Of a DNA stretch of 64,000 bases, positions 46,005-58,500 are shown one piece after another. The DNA is from Trebouxia sp. TZW2008 (Eukaryota; Chlorophyta; Trebouxiophyceae; Trebouxiales; Trebouxiaceae). A program made the position numbers and the translations under genes. Under the pieces are notes generated by a model. It was not told the DNA's origin and did no database searches. It saw only the letters and a list, made by a program, of their open reading frames with translations. Each line of letters opens with the position of its first letter. The first letter of the stretch is position 1. Where the stretch lies: contig BDIU01000082.1 in assembly GCA_002118135.1 (NCBI GenBank), positions 124,001 to 188,000 on the forward strand. The letters run 5' to 3'.

Positions 46005-47810
46005 ATGGAATCAAGCTGGGCCACCGTCCCGATGGAGGTGATCAGGAATGCATTTGAGCTGCAACCAGACGGGTTGGACAACTGCGCTGCTTCTGCCAGT
46101 TGCAAGGCTTGGCGAGCCGCTATAGCAGGCAGCGCAGCAGACTCGATCTGTCTTTGTGCAACAACAGACAGTCAAGAGCAGCGTTGGCAGCGGCTCTTGT
46201 CTTCCAGATGCGGCATCAAACGCTTGAAGCTCGTGCGTGCAGCTGCTTGGAGTTCAAGCAACGACTGGTACACATTGCTCCGATCAGAACAGACAGCTAA
46301 AGCCACACTTGACAGTATCCCCACAGCCTGCAGATCTTTGACGCTGAGCGAGTTCTGCTCTCACTACCTGGCGCTGTATGTTCAGAAGGCGCCACAGCTG
46401 GAGCAGCTTTCCTTTGAGTGGGGTGCACTGCCTCTTAAAGGGTTGACTGAGCTGCAACGAATGCCAAAATTGTCCACACTATGCTGCCTGACAGAGCTAG
46501 AGGTCAAGATGCGGAATGATGTTCATGGTGGCATGTTTGCAGAGCTCGTCAAGCACTGTCCATACTCTCTACAGATCTTGAGGCTGCATGCCTTTGACTA
46601 TGAGACAGAATGTGAGCAGGACACTTGGGGCCTGCAGAGTTTGTACCTGCTTGAGCACTACCTTCCAGCTCTCACCCAACTTCAATTTGAGGACTGTGCT
46701 TTGACTATTCCTGGTGACAACATTACCTGTCTCAGCAAGCTCAGCAGTCTGAGTCTCAAAAACAGCCTAGTTTACTGGGACAAAGCGCCGCACTTTGAGC
46801 ACTTGATGGCTCTCACATATCTGGACCTCACGTCAACATATTGTCACTGGCAGAATGACCATCCCTCGCTGCACACTTTCACAGCTGGGTCTGATTTACT
46901 AGTTCTGAAAACATCAGACTGTACTATGTTTGACAGAAAAACTCACATCGTCCTCAATAAAATCATGAGCACAAGTCAATTACAGCTTCATTTGCGCGCA
47001 GTTCTGCCCTTGTTTGAACATCAACCCCTTCTTTCTATGTTGGCCAGGAAGTCTGGAGCATCTCAAAAGCTTCTAGCTGAGTTAAATCTCTATGCAGACA
47101 GAGAATACAGGCAAAATGCAATCCAGGGATGCATGCATGAAATTAGCACCAACTTCCCAGAATTGCGCAGCGTCAACATTGGTGGCGCAGGTTCAGTGCT
47201 TGGACCCCACGCACTGTGTATTGAGCCAGGGACATTTTTGCACCTTACTAAGCTACAACTGCACGGTCTTGGGTGCTCTACATTTCATTTGCAGTGTCTT
47301 TCATCCCTTATCAATCTGAGTCTCTCCTGTTCTGATGCGCAGTATCCTGTGCGCTGCCTGTTGCTGCCTACAAGCTTGCAGGCTTTGTCGTTTACAGGAT
47401 TTGGCTTGTTTAAAGCTGAAGTTGAACATAATTTGTTTGACTTGTCTTGCCTTTCTAAGGTCATGTTGAGCTTTGTACGCTTCGTGGCACCTTGTGGGGC
47501 TTTATCTTGGCCTTCAATTCTGCTCGAACTACCTTCCTGTGTGCATCAGTTGGAATTGCCTACATCTGCCATGATGCAGGGTGTCATTGATTGGACCAAC
47601 TCCAGTGGGTGTGAAGGCGTGCGACATGTGACTCTTCAAAGTCCGCCTGACAATGGTGGCCCCCTGGATGAATGGGTCAGGTCTCTACCTAATCTGTCTG
47701 TGATTGACTACTTTTGGTATGATTCGTATGGTATACGCAAAGGCACCAGGTTGCCAGGAGTCTGTGCAATACCCAAGTGGTTACATGACCCTCGTTTGTT
47801 TGGAGCTTGA
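46005..47810 (+). CDS. F-box-like / leucine-rich repeat protein, intronless
   Basis: Single open frame of 601 aa from the first in-frame ATG (46005). The frame is open back to 45897 but without another ATG, and a TTTCTTGCAG acceptor-like sequence ends at 45990, so an upstream non-coding or short coding exon is possible. The N terminus (VPMEVIRNAFELQPDGL, then CKAWRAAI) resembles an F-box, which would bind Skp1 in an SCF ubiquitin ligase. The rest is irregular leucine-rich repeats, for example LTQLQFEDCAL, LSSLSLKNS, LTYLDLTST and LTKLQLHGLG. No kinase, membrane helix or signal peptide is seen. The F-box call is by pattern only, and it could be a plain LRR protein. Its lack of introns is odd beside neighbours with 5-19 exons and suggests retroposition or a different gene class. 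Confidence 0.75.
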   Translation: MESSWATVPMEVIRNAFELQPDGLDNCAASASCKAWRAAIAGSAADSICLCATTDSQEQRWQRLLSSRCGIKRLKLVRAAAWSSSNDWYTLLRSEQTAKATLDSIPTACRSLTLSEFCSHYLALYVQKAPQLEQLSFEWGALPLKGLTELQRMPKLSTLCCLTELEVKMRNDVHGGMFAELVKHCPYSLQILRLHAFDYETECEQDTWGLQSLYLLEHYLPALTQLQFEDCALTIPGDNITCLSKLSSLSLKNSLVYWDKAPHFEHLMALTYLDLTSTYCHWQNDHPSLHTFTAGSDLLVLKTSDCTMFDRKTHIVLNKIMSTSQLQLHLRAVLPLFEHQPLLSMLARKSGASQKLLAELNLYADREYRQNAIQGCMHEISTNFPELRSVNIGGAGSVLGPHALCIEPGTFLHLTKLQLHGLGCSTFHLQCLSSLINLSLSCSDAQYPVRCLLLPTSLQALSFTGFGLFKAEVEHNLFDLSCLSKVMLSFVRFVAPCGALSWPSILLELPSCVHQLELPTSAMMQGVIDWTNSSGCEGVRHVTLQSPPDNGGPLDEWVRSLPNLSVIDYFWYDSYGIRKGTRLPGVCAIPKWLHDPRLFGA

Positions 47811-48561
47811 ATGAAGTCCTCTCATGTCCAGAATCATTGTGTATGCTATAAGATATACTGAGAAACCTTCTGACCACAAGGCCAAGGCTCTACAAACACT
47901 GCTTGACTTCGTGAGTATAGTAGACCGTACATACAAGGCGTCCTGTTTGGCCTCCCACAACTGCGTGTACTTGTTGCAGCAGCTGTCTATAGCTGCTAAA
48001 ACAGTCTCACTTCACATGGTTTCAATCGCCACACAGTATAGCATTGTCCTGTAAAGAACAGGTGTGCGGGCAGCGTTGTGCCGTTATGACCCGTCTTTAG
48101 GCTGTTTGCAGACTCGAGCAGTGCACATGTATACGGTAAATGCAGAGAGCGTCTACATCACAACGGCTTTCTTTTGCACGATCGCTGATCAGCAATTTGG
48201 ATGTCCATGCACTTGACAATGTTGTACAGATGCATTAGAGCTACTGCATGCAATGCCCTGAAGGGTTGATCATGCAAGGCTGCAACGGCAATGATGCAGG
48301 CACAAATGCACAGCAAAACAGCATCAGCTCTGCATTTGCAGCCATGGCGCTCAATGGACTGGATACGGAGTCTGACTTGGCTGTGGTCCAGACACGGGCC
48401 GCTCAGTACCTGCACGCATGCATTGCGAGCATCAGTCAAGTACTTTTGGTCGAAGTGCAAGCAAAGACAAAGTGGAAGACACCTGCGCGATCAGGCACAG
48501 CCGAAGCAGAAAGACTTCAATCCTGAATAGTATCACAGAGCCAACGCATCATGTATGGTTG
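47811..48561. other. Intergenic, convergent LRR and PGAP1 3' ends
   Basis: About 750 bp. A 92-codon plus-strand frame (48248-48526) is present but I find no family or splice support for it. Otherwise nothing is visible. Confidence 0.4.
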
Positions 48562-51500
48562 TCATTTTAAGTATTCTCGATCTTCTGAACATAGTAATCT
48601 TACCCACTGTCTTGAGAAGGCTGCATGAAGCCCCACCACAGTGCATGCTGCAGCATCTGGCCACCCCGCAATCTGCCGCATGTGCATTGGCTGTTTCAGC
48701 CAGGCAACACAAGGCAGAGCTTGCAACCCGATTGTGCACAAGACCAGCTTGATATGAATAGCTTGCAGGTTATCTTGCCATGCTGCCCTTGAAGCTGCAT
48801 GCTGTTGTGACATCTGTCTGAGATCAGGCTGCTGTGCCGGTGGCAACTCATACTGCTGCTGATGCCTGTGGTGCTGTAAGTGCTGTTCAGAAAAGCTGTC
48901 ATGTCCTGAGCGCAATATGTCTGTGCTGCTGCGCATTGAATCCTGCCTGTCTGTCAACAGCTCTTCTTCTCCCATCTGGCCAGAGTGATGCTGCCCTGCT
49001 TGAAGCTCAACTGCTTGCAATGGCGTCTCATCATCTTTGCAATTGTGAATCACTGCATCCCCAGCAGGTGCTTGTCTCTGCACGCTTGCTATCATCAGCT
49101 GCTGTGTGCTTTGCTGCTGCTCTTGAGCTGCTGGCCAATCCAAACCATTCTCTTGCTGCCTTATGGTCAGGTGCTGGACTGAAGCTGCAAAGGGCTTGTT
49201 GCTGAAGCGCCCTTGATAGGAATGCCACGTGTAGCAAAGCAGGCCATGCAGCAGCGCTAGCATTGGCTGGATTTTGGCTTCAATCAGCAGGAGAGCTATG
49301 GTCAGCACAAGCATAATGATTGACCTCCTGCAAGACACAAACAGTAGCTCAGCACAACTGATGCACGGGTACAGTACATGCTCTAAATTCCAATGTAGAG
49401 CATGCTCCAAAGCTTGTGCTATCATTTACAGGTTGGCTGCAGCAGACACATGGTTGTGGTTCAAAGCAATTGCAGGTGGCCTGTCTTGACTGAACCTCAG
49501 TTGCTTGAACGCATCTTCAAGGTTGATCAAGAACAACTTCATGCAGCATAACAGCAACTTGCTGGAACCTTGTTGCAAGGAGCATCGTAATACCCTACAC
49601 GCAGCTGCTGAACTTTTGCAAGTCAAGTCAAAGAGGCTATGGAATATTCAGTATTCTCTCGTTGTAAGGACAGTTGACTTGATGTAAGGACCACGCCATT
49701 GGTAATCAATGACTGCATACTGACTGCAGCGGTCCCTCTGAGTAAGGACAATTTGATGTAAGGACAAATTCTTGGTAATCCAAAGCAGTCGCTACAAAGA
49801 GAGGTAACTGTACCATGTTAGCTTTGGCTGTTTTGCTGGGAGCAACTGCGCCGCTGTCCTTGCCTCATGCCATCGCTTAAGCAGCCTAATGAACCATACG
49901 TAGGTAGCTGTGCTTGCTGCTTGCAGGGTCAGATGCACCAGCCTTGCGATAAGCTCAAGGGTTTCAAGCAAACCCTCTGTCACAAGGATCAAGAAAGCTG
50001 AAGCCAGAACGCTGGGAAGTGTGGGGCGGCGGTGACTCATCAAGCCAGCCCAGAGCTCCAGCTGTGGCCACAGCCAGCTGGCAGTCACTGCCCAGAGTCC
50101 TGTCACCAGCAGCCGCATCCCTCGCGGTAGGATGTGCAAAATGGCTAATTTGCCGTTCGGAACCCTAGCATCAAGAAAGCTGCCCAGGCGATTTAGCCAG
50201 TGACTGCTAAAGATAGCATCAGCTTTGCTGACATGTTGCTGCTGAGTCATCCTTCCAGCGCAGCACGGCTGACTAAGCCAAGTGGCTGCTGCCATGCGCA
50301 TGACTAAGAGGGCAGCTGCCAGTGCAGGCAGGGCTGCAGCGTGCAGCCTTAGGGCATTTGCGGCTGCCTTATGCACAGCCCAGTTGAGCCTGCATGTCAA
50401 GCTCAAATGAAATGCGTGTAGCTGATCTGCCTTGAGCTGGGAGCTCACAAGCAGTCTGATGCAAGACAGACATCTATGCAAAGCAAAGTGCAAGCTGATG
50501 CTTTTGTGCTGGCAAAACAGAGAGATCTTTGCAAAGCAAAGTACAAGCTGACGCTGTTGTGTCGGCCTTTGCTGAAGCGTGATGGATTGGATGCAACTTT
50601 CAACGCATATACACAGTAACAAATCTGCATCTTGTGGACCAAATGAAATTGTCACCAGTGGGTTTGTGCAAGTGTGCGACAGCAACAAATTGTTTGTGTG
50701 CAATATACCAGGGCCCCTAAATGTGCATGAGCGAGAGGTTGCGTGTTTGGTGTGCCTACCTGAGCTGAACATCACAGGCAGGGTGGCGGAGGACGGTAAA
50801 GCTCTTGCCGGCTGCTTCCAGTGCCCATAGCTTGAGCTCAGCTGGCTGACTTCTGCATTCAACAAGAGACACTCTGAGCACAAGCAAAGGTGCTGACGTC
50901 CTGAATCGGTGATTCGAAAAATCATGCTTGCCTGCTGCCTCCAGTGCCTATAGCTTGAGCTCAACTAGCTGATGTCTGCATGTACCAAAGAACATGTTCA
51001 GCCCAAGCAAGAAGCGCCCATAGCTTTAGCTCAGCTAAATTGCGTCTGCAATTTACAAGCATTGACTTCACGACAAGGGTAAATTGCCCATGCTTTGTGA
51101 TCAGCTGGCTCGGCTTTGCAGTTGGCAACCAACAGCATCAAAAACCTAGCAAAGTACACACAATCTCTGCTCAGATAACTCAATTCTGTGACTGGTAAAG
51201 AAATGTCTCAGCACAGCTAGAAGGTGCCCACAATGTAAGCTCAGCTGGTGCACTACTGCATCAGTGATGAATATTTGGGTGCACCTGATCAACTCCCATG
51301 ATGACATGCCTAGCTATTATTAGGCCTGTGAACAATTGGCATTGGATGCCAGGAGACCATCAACGTCAATTGAACAATACATGACTGCCTGCACCTGATC
51401 AACTCCCGTGACGCTATGCCTTGCTCATCGTAAGGTCCATAACCAACCAACATTGGGTGCCAACAGTGATTGCCAGCATCAGTTCCTGTTGCTGCTGCTG

Positions 51501-54500
51501 CAGGCCTAGCTCTTGTGACAGCATCAAGCCCTCTACTGAGTTTGCCTGTGCTTGGTGCTATCTCCTCTTGGTCAGTCTGCTGGTGTGTGTGTGATGCTGC
51601 CTCTTGCTTGCCCTGCTTGCCAGTCTGTCCGTCTGTGTGACTGCTGCTGCTGATCCTGACAGATTGAGAGCCGGCAGTTCCAGCTGTTTTGCTGTCAATG
51701 TAGTTTTGTACTGATAGCTGCGTGCCAAGGGCTGAAAGGACATTTGAGTATGGCAGGAGCACTTGACATGACATTGCATGTGGCGTGTGTACACTGTAAC
51801 CTGTGGTCAGCAGTTGCCACAGCTGTGGCTTGACCACTCCTGTCTTGGACACCTACAGAAATAGAAAGCTGTGTCATAATTAGCCACATGCCTACGGCTG
51901 AAAAAACGCTTGGGTATGGTGGAAGCACTTGACATGACATTGCATGTGGCGTGTGTACAGTGTAGCCTGTGGTCAGAAGCCGCCACAGCTGTGGCTTGAC
52001 CACTTCTGTCTGTGATACCTACAGGAAGACATGTTGTTCTGTGAATGATGCAAAGCTCTCAACTGCATTTGACTGGCACCAACAAAGTCCCTCGTGCTTG
52101 CAGGTAGGACTGACAAATGAGGCATGCTGTTTGCTGCTTGCAATTGTGCCGGGTGATGCATTCGAAACGCTTAAAAGTATCAGGAATGTTGATGCAATGC
52201 GTGTCATCAACTTTTTTCTGTTCCTGACACACTCTGTTGTATTGCAGACCTGAATGGTGGCTTTCACGCTCGTATCACCAGAAAGCCAAAGCTGAACACT
52301 GCTTGACATTTCAGCTCTGACTAACCAGGTCTTGGAGTCTGCAGATACAGGAGACAGAACTCCCTTGCTCTTCTTCCTGTCTTCAAATACGTTTGGTAGC
52401 TTGACAGCTGTATGGGTCAAGTCCACCTGTGGCTGTCTGTCCATCATGGTGTGCATGACCTGAAACCCTACACAGGGCTCTGCCCCATAGATGATCATGG
52501 TCCAAGCCTCTGAGGCAGAGGGCTTTGAGGCAGACCACTTCCACCAGCAGCCCCTACAGCAGAAATACCGCATTTTCTTCTCATTTTAGTGAAGTCCTCC
52601 AAAAGTACGCATTGACTGATACTGTGCACTCCTTCAGCAACACTGTGGACAAGCTTGTTGTGCAATTGTGTACCAGCAAGCTTCAGCAGGAGGAAGAGGA
52701 AGAATAGATGGTTTACATGCTGTGACCATGCAGCTTGGCTCAGCGCATCAGCCATGACAGGCAAGTTTTTGTCAAGAAGGAAAAGGAGAGAAAGAGGGGT
52801 GCTCTATGCAGTCAGAACCTTGGCGCATGACTCAGCAAGCACCAATGATTGACTCTGCAAGAGACACTGCATGAAAGCAAATGCCCTAAACCAGCCAAAT
52901 AAGGGTTGAAATGGACTTAGCTCCAGAACAGTAATTTGCAACATTCAGATCATGGTGATAGCAAGCACAAGTGACTGACTCTGCAAGACTTGTGGCGTTG
53001 ATGCAGATGCCCTGTGACAGCCAGTACAAGGCTTTGAAAGAATTCATGCCTGGTTCAGATTAGTACACTGTATTGCAAGTTCTGGCCTTGGACAGTCAAT
53101 GTCATCATTGCGTGCAGCAAGCAGCTGTGCACAAGTTTGCTGGTAGCAAATATCAGCATGCATGCTTGATGTTTGATCAGCGATGCTGCAAGTGAACCTG
53201 CATTGGCTTGGGACGACCCCAAACCTGTTGGCTTGACAAGCAAGGAATTGGGCATTACATTGCACCTGCGCAAGATTGTGTGGGCGATACTACGGTCTGC
53301 TTTGTTACTGTTATCAAGGGCAAAGGGCTTGGCACTTACTTGGATGTGCAATTAGTGAAGCTTGAGCGACCAATGTCCACAAGCGCAGGAGCATTGATCA
53401 CATGGCTGTCTGTGGCTATCTGCTTGGGTTGACATTTGGGACCTGCTGGGCGCAGGGCATCATTTGAACCATTGGACATGGCATCAGCCGCCATTAACCC
53501 TGCATGCACCACTTAACATGTTCAAAATGCCATCAGCCACAAGCAGACCTGCATGTGACGCTCACCAAAGCTGTTGTTGTGCACACATACAGGTCTGCAG
53601 GTAGCTTGAGGCGCTTCAGTGGATCTCAAAGTTGATGGCTGGGCACAAAGCATGACAAGACTTTTTGGAGATGCCATCAGCTGCAACCAGACCTGAATGA
53701 TAAGGTCATCCAAGCTATTTTGGTTTCGACACATGGTCACGAAACAGATATTACAGTGGCGGATGCTTTTACTTGTGACGCAGCTGTGTGCTGCGACAAT
53801 GTAATGCATACGAGCTGTGTCACTGTTGCTTACTGCTCCCTGTCATATCTCATGCAGCAGCAGTGATGGAAGGGTTTGCAGCCCTCATGCTTTGTGACAA
53901 ACATGTTTGTTATCACAATAACAAAATGCAGCAAAAATAGCTCTGGCAAGCAGAAAGCGCTTCTTTCTGCAAATCTGACTACATTTTAAGCCCTACCTAG
54001 TGTGGCAGCAAGGTTAGGCTGTGTTGCAGCCTTCATTAGCTGCATAACCTGTGGCTGAGCTCTGCGTTGAGCATGAAGGGTCAGCAGCTCTGGCTTGCTA
54101 AGGGCCTGAAGCAGCCTGGCCAGCAGAACTACTAGTTGATTGCACCACACCATGCTCTGCAACCACTCAATGACTGTGAGTGCTACTGTCGTCGCCTTGC
54201 GCTGTGCATGCATCATCAACGGGCTTGTAGGGTCAGCTATGGCTTACTCAGATTTTGAAGCAGCCTGGCCAGCAGGACTGCCAACTGGTTGCACCACACC
54301 ATACTCTGCAGCCACCCAATGACTATCAGTGACTTTTGTTGTACGTGACGTGGCAGCAATGTGAGGCTGTGCTGCAGCCCTCATCAGCTGCATGACTTGC
54401 GGTTGAGCTTTGCCTTGAGCTTTTAGGGTCAACAGCTCTGGCTTGCCAAGGGCCTCAAGCAGCCTGGCCATCAGGGCTACTAGCTGATTGCACCACACCA

Positions 54501-57500
54501 TACTCTGCAGCCACCCAATGACTATCAGTGCTTTTTGTTGTACGTAACGTGACAGCAATGTCAGGCTGTGCTGCAGCCCTCATCAGCTGCATGACTTGTG
54601 GTTGAGCTTTGGCCTTGAGCTTTTAGGGTCAACAGCTCTGGCTTGCTAAGGGCCTGAAGCAGCCTGGCCAGCAGAAGTACTATTTCACCACACCATGCTC
54701 TGCAATCACACCATGAATGTGAGTGCTGTTGCCATCACCTCGCAACGTCCATGGGTTTGTGGGGTCAGCAAGTTTGGCAACGTCTGGCAAGCAGAACTAC
54801 TAGTTGATTGCACCACACCATGCTCTGCAACCACTTGACGGCTGTGAGCGCTATTCTCATCACCTTGTGCTGTCGATGCATCGTCAATGTGTCTGTATGG
54901 TCAGCATCTCTGGCTTGCTCTCAGGCCTTGAAGCAGCCTGGCAAGCAATACTGCTACCTGATTACCTTAGATCGTGCTCTACATTCATACAGCAAAGCTG
55001 CCTTTTACATGCAATAATTACACGCTGACTGCACCAACCATGCACTGCACACAGTCAATGACTGTTGGTGCTATTACCAGTTACGATGCACTATTGCATG
55101 CACTGTCAACTTGCCATCATTAGACAGCTCTTTGGATCATCAAATGACTTGACCTTGAGGCAGCAAATGCGCAAGAGTTGACCACAATGCAACAGCTGGG
55201 TTGGGCTTTCTTGCTGTCAAGGAGCAAGCACGATGATTTCCCACTGGTGATGTATGTGATTACATGCCAAGCATTTGCCATCTGACCCTACTACATAACA
55301 CAGACACCCACACTACAGCTTTTGCAAGCTTTCAGCAGCAGCTGCAAAGGGTATATGTTGGAGTGTGTCAAGAAATGCGAGCTTACAAATCACGTTGTTA
55401 CAAACAAAGAGCAAGGGCCAGAGGCTTTGTACCTGGTGGTCAACTGACACCCACACTCCAGGCATGTCCCTCACATCAGCCTCAACCACCATTTCTTGAG
55501 GCCACACGCCCATCAAAGCATTCAGCTCTGGCAAGACCAGCATGTCCTTGGTCCCTGGCAAAAATGAGGGATGGAAGTGTGCTATTGAAGCATGCGCTAA
55601 GGAAGAGACATGATCAATCAACTACATTGCGCTTTTGTGCGCTTTGGTAAGAGCCTGTCACACTGATAGCATCAAAGCGTACAGCATAACGCAACATATC
55701 CTCATGAGCACTCAGCATCAAGAAGTACACGCTCTGAGCACACGTGCTGCACAGGAAGATTATCAGCATCATGACTCATATGCATTGTTAACATATGCTT
55801 AGTATACATGTAGCATCCAGCCTGCATATGACCAGCAAGCCATTAAGACACGCCTCCAGTAATTGATAGCAAGGCCACTCTTGGGCGATCATGAGGTCTT
55901 GTCCCTTCATGTTCTAGCAGAAACTGCTGTGCTGTTCCAGCTGCCCTTTGTAAGTTGTGGGAAAAGGTATGCAGAGGTTGGTGCACATTGGCAGGTGTTC
56001 TAGCTGCACATTAGCGTGAGGTTTCTGCCAAATCAGGAAGTTCAGTGAAGGTCACCTCCAGCAACTGACAGTAGAGGCACTCTTGGCTGCTCATGAGGCC
56101 TTGTCCGTTCATCATGGGGCAAATCTTGTTGTGCTGCTCCAGCTGCCTTTTGTAGGTTGTGGTAAAAAGCATGCAGGGGTTGATGCACATTGGCTGGTGC
56201 CTGCTGGTGGGGCGTTGCAAGGGTGATGATAGCCAAAACACTGCCTTCTGCATGGCCAACATGCGACTTTTGACTGTCATTCAGCATATAGCGTCACGCG
56301 TGGAAATCAGTGGACTGCTTCTTTTGCAGCTTGTCAAGCTTGCAGGCATGCAGCGGTTGGTGCACTCCGGCTGGCGGTTGTTGGTGGGGGGTCGCAAGGG
56401 TGATGAGAGCCAAAATACTACCTTCTGCATGCTCAACAAGCCCATGGGGTGATTTGCAGCACATACTGTCATACGTAGAAATTGAAACTCCTTTTTGGTT
56501 TCTTGCCATGAGTTCTGATGGCAAGGCTCATTGTGGTTCATGACTTATGGGACATGTGGCTAGCAAGAGAAGGCACCCAACTTGAACTGGCTGCCGCTCT
56601 ATAAAGAGAATTCACACCCCATATGTGTTTAGGGGGTTTGTTTGTTCGTTTGTTCGTTCAAAAGAAAGGCACTAAACCAGACTTTGGGTGAAAACATAAT
56701 CAGAGCGGGACAAAAGCAAACCCAGCATCGAGGCTCACCAGTGGCCGGCTCAGATTCCAATGCCACAGCTGCAGCTCTCGCAACCACACCCCCCATGGAA
56801 TGCCCCACAAGTGTGACTGGCCATTTTGTGTGTTGTTCCTTGAGCCACTTGATGCAGTGAACCACATAGTCAGTCTGCCGCTCCTGCAGACACAGCAATA
56901 GCTAGGAGTATGGCTTGCTTTGGAGAAACACTTTGCCTTTTGCATTGCTGAGATATGCCGCGTGGGCTGATTCACCAAAAGGTACAGCCAGCATTTGCTT
57001 CTCCTGGGCAAACAATGGGGCAAATGGATGGTTGCGTCACAATGCGATTAAGCACAGGATGTGCTCTCAACATTGCAAGAACGTCAGGCCCATGCCAATG
57101 GTTGAGCATCAGCCTTCCCAAACAGAGTACAATCAAGCACACTTGCTGACAAGCCTTCCCAAACAGAGTGCAATCAAGCACACTTGCTAACAATTGCACA
57201 GGTGGCACAGCTTATTTTGGAGACGACCAGGCTTTCTGTCTGAAAAATCATCAAATCAGGCTGATTTGCTTGACATGTGTAGACTGCAATCACCCACCAG
57301 CAGGGTGCCATCAAAGGCTGACATCTCCTCTTTGAAGTCTGCTGCAAACCAGGACAGGGCATTTCTTCCAGCAGCTTCAGCCTGTCTAGCTGTCTCTGAA
57401 GCCAGGGATCTGACCTGAATTGTACACCCCTTGCTTGAAAGAGAGAGAGAGAGGGTGCTCCAGCCAGACAGCAAATCTGATTGCATGTGCCATGACTTGG

Positions 57501-57991
57501 CAATGACAGTGTGTATGCATGCCACAGTAAGACTGTATCAAATTATTGTCATCTACCTAGTTGTGAAAAAGCACAAAATTGTTGTGCTGGATGCAGACTG
57601 TTGATCTGGCAAACTGTGCTGACCTGCCCATAGCTCCCATCACTGCCATGCAGAAAGAGAACAGGGGCCCCTTTAGCTTGAGTCAAAGCCGCTCCTGCTG
57701 GCACAGAACTTGTTTGGGTACAGGCTTGTTTCTGGTGAGCACTGAAGTAGTGAGCAAGTGCACTTTACGTGGATTGCTGAAGCCATGCCGGCCCTCTTTG
57801 TACAAGTATAGATCGTAACATGACTTTATCTCTGTGATATCACCGACGCTGAAGTAGTTTGGCCACATGTAAGTCATGTTGCAGGTGCCATAGTCTGGCA
57901 CATTCACAAGGATCAAGCCCAGAGCGCAGCAGACCACGACTGTTGCGAGGGGAAACTTGATGTGAAGCTTGGAAAACGCGATGGGGGTCAT
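48562..57991 (-). CDS. PGAP1: GPI inositol-deacylase, PGAP1-type (one or more exons unresolved)
   Basis: ER membrane enzyme that removes the acyl chain from GPI-anchor inositol, needed for export of GPI proteins. Exons in transcript order: 57991-57769, 57676-57624 (acceptor may instead give 57670), 57414-57298, 56883-56739, 56247-56056, 55554-55433, 54156-53997, a gap, 52553-52250, 51852-51395, 50852-50760, 50389-49814, 49327-48562. Evidence: N-terminal signal-anchor, CNMTYMWPNYF, YDLYLYKEG, APVLFLHGSDGSYGQ, the lipase nucleophile elbow GHSMGGVVARAA, ITLATPHQ, SVAGG, PGVWVSVDHQ then VWCNQLV, and several C-terminal membrane helices. Phase shows at least one missing exon between 52554 and 53996: phase 1 leaves, phase 2 is needed. 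A Ser/Thr/Gln-rich insertion sits in 51852-51395. Echo arrays flank several exons. Confidence 0.85.
49657..49795 (-). repeat. Interspersed repeat A
   Basis: Inverted copy of 24048-24194, by eye above 80% identical. Intronic, in PGAP1. No target-site duplication or clear terminal inverted repeat identified. Confidence 0.85.
50940..51260 (-). repeat. 5'-half echoes of PGAP1 exon 50852-50760
   Basis: Three or four copies of an acceptor plus a sense strand beginning like the exon (plus strand: CATAGCTTGAGCTCA core), upstream of it. Confidence 0.85.
51281..52020 (-). repeat. Echoes flanking PGAP1 exon 51852-51395
   Basis: 5'-half copy at 51885-52020 (VKPQLW.LLTTGY and TPHAMSCQV codons, frame altered) upstream; 3'-half copy with donor at 51281-51352 downstream. 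Confidence 0.88.
54240..54985 (-). repeat. 5'-part echoes of PGAP1 exon 54156-53997
   Basis: Four copies of MVWCNQLV...LLARLL codons upstream of the intact exon. The one at 54510-54350 is nearly full length but has lost the donor. Confidence 0.93.
55855..56440 (-). repeat. Echoes flanking PGAP1 exon 56247-56056
   Basis: 5'-half copy at 56335-56440 (EGSILALITLATPHQ codons) upstream; degraded 3'-part copy at 55855-56000 downstream. Confidence 0.9.
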
Positions 57992-58500
57992 GCAATCTGC
58001 TGTGTTTACACAGTGGCTAACAGATCGTCATTGTGCAGAGGTTGCCGCCAGATCATGCATGGGTTGTGACGGATGTCGTCGATATAGGTAACGGCAGAGA
58101 CCACCTCACAGCAATGCACAGGGGGCACACAGCTGTAACACAGCTGTTCTAAGGTGCTCACCGTGACGCACAAGATGTTTCGGCAATCATTAGAAACAGC
58201 ATCGATAGCATGCCATGTGGCATGACTATTTATGACTACAGCTAACCAGCTCGATCACTGCCCCCCCGGAAAGGTTCCGATCGCTTGCATACAAATCGCG
58301 CAGTAGCTGATACACTCGTCTTGGCAAGCTGTGGTTCTATTCCAGACTTTTTGCAAACAGAAGGTCTGCGGTATCCAGTTGTGCTTATGAGCATAAACCT
58401 GTCTTGCATGCCTTGGAGCGTTCGCTCGTGATCTGCACGTCCGTTTGGGAAGCGAGTCGCTACAAACAATTCTGTCTGTTATGCAGCCAAGAGATCAAGC
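57992..58500. promoter_or_regulatory. Shared promoter region between PGAP1 and ALDH-like genes
   Basis: 509 bp between divergent start codons, with raised CG content as in the ABCA promoter region. No TATA box recognised. Confidence 0.5.

Noticed and set aside
48248..48526. 92-codon plus-strand frame
   Set aside because: No recognisable family, no supporting splice sites, and it lies between two convergent 3' ends; short frames of this size are common here by chance.
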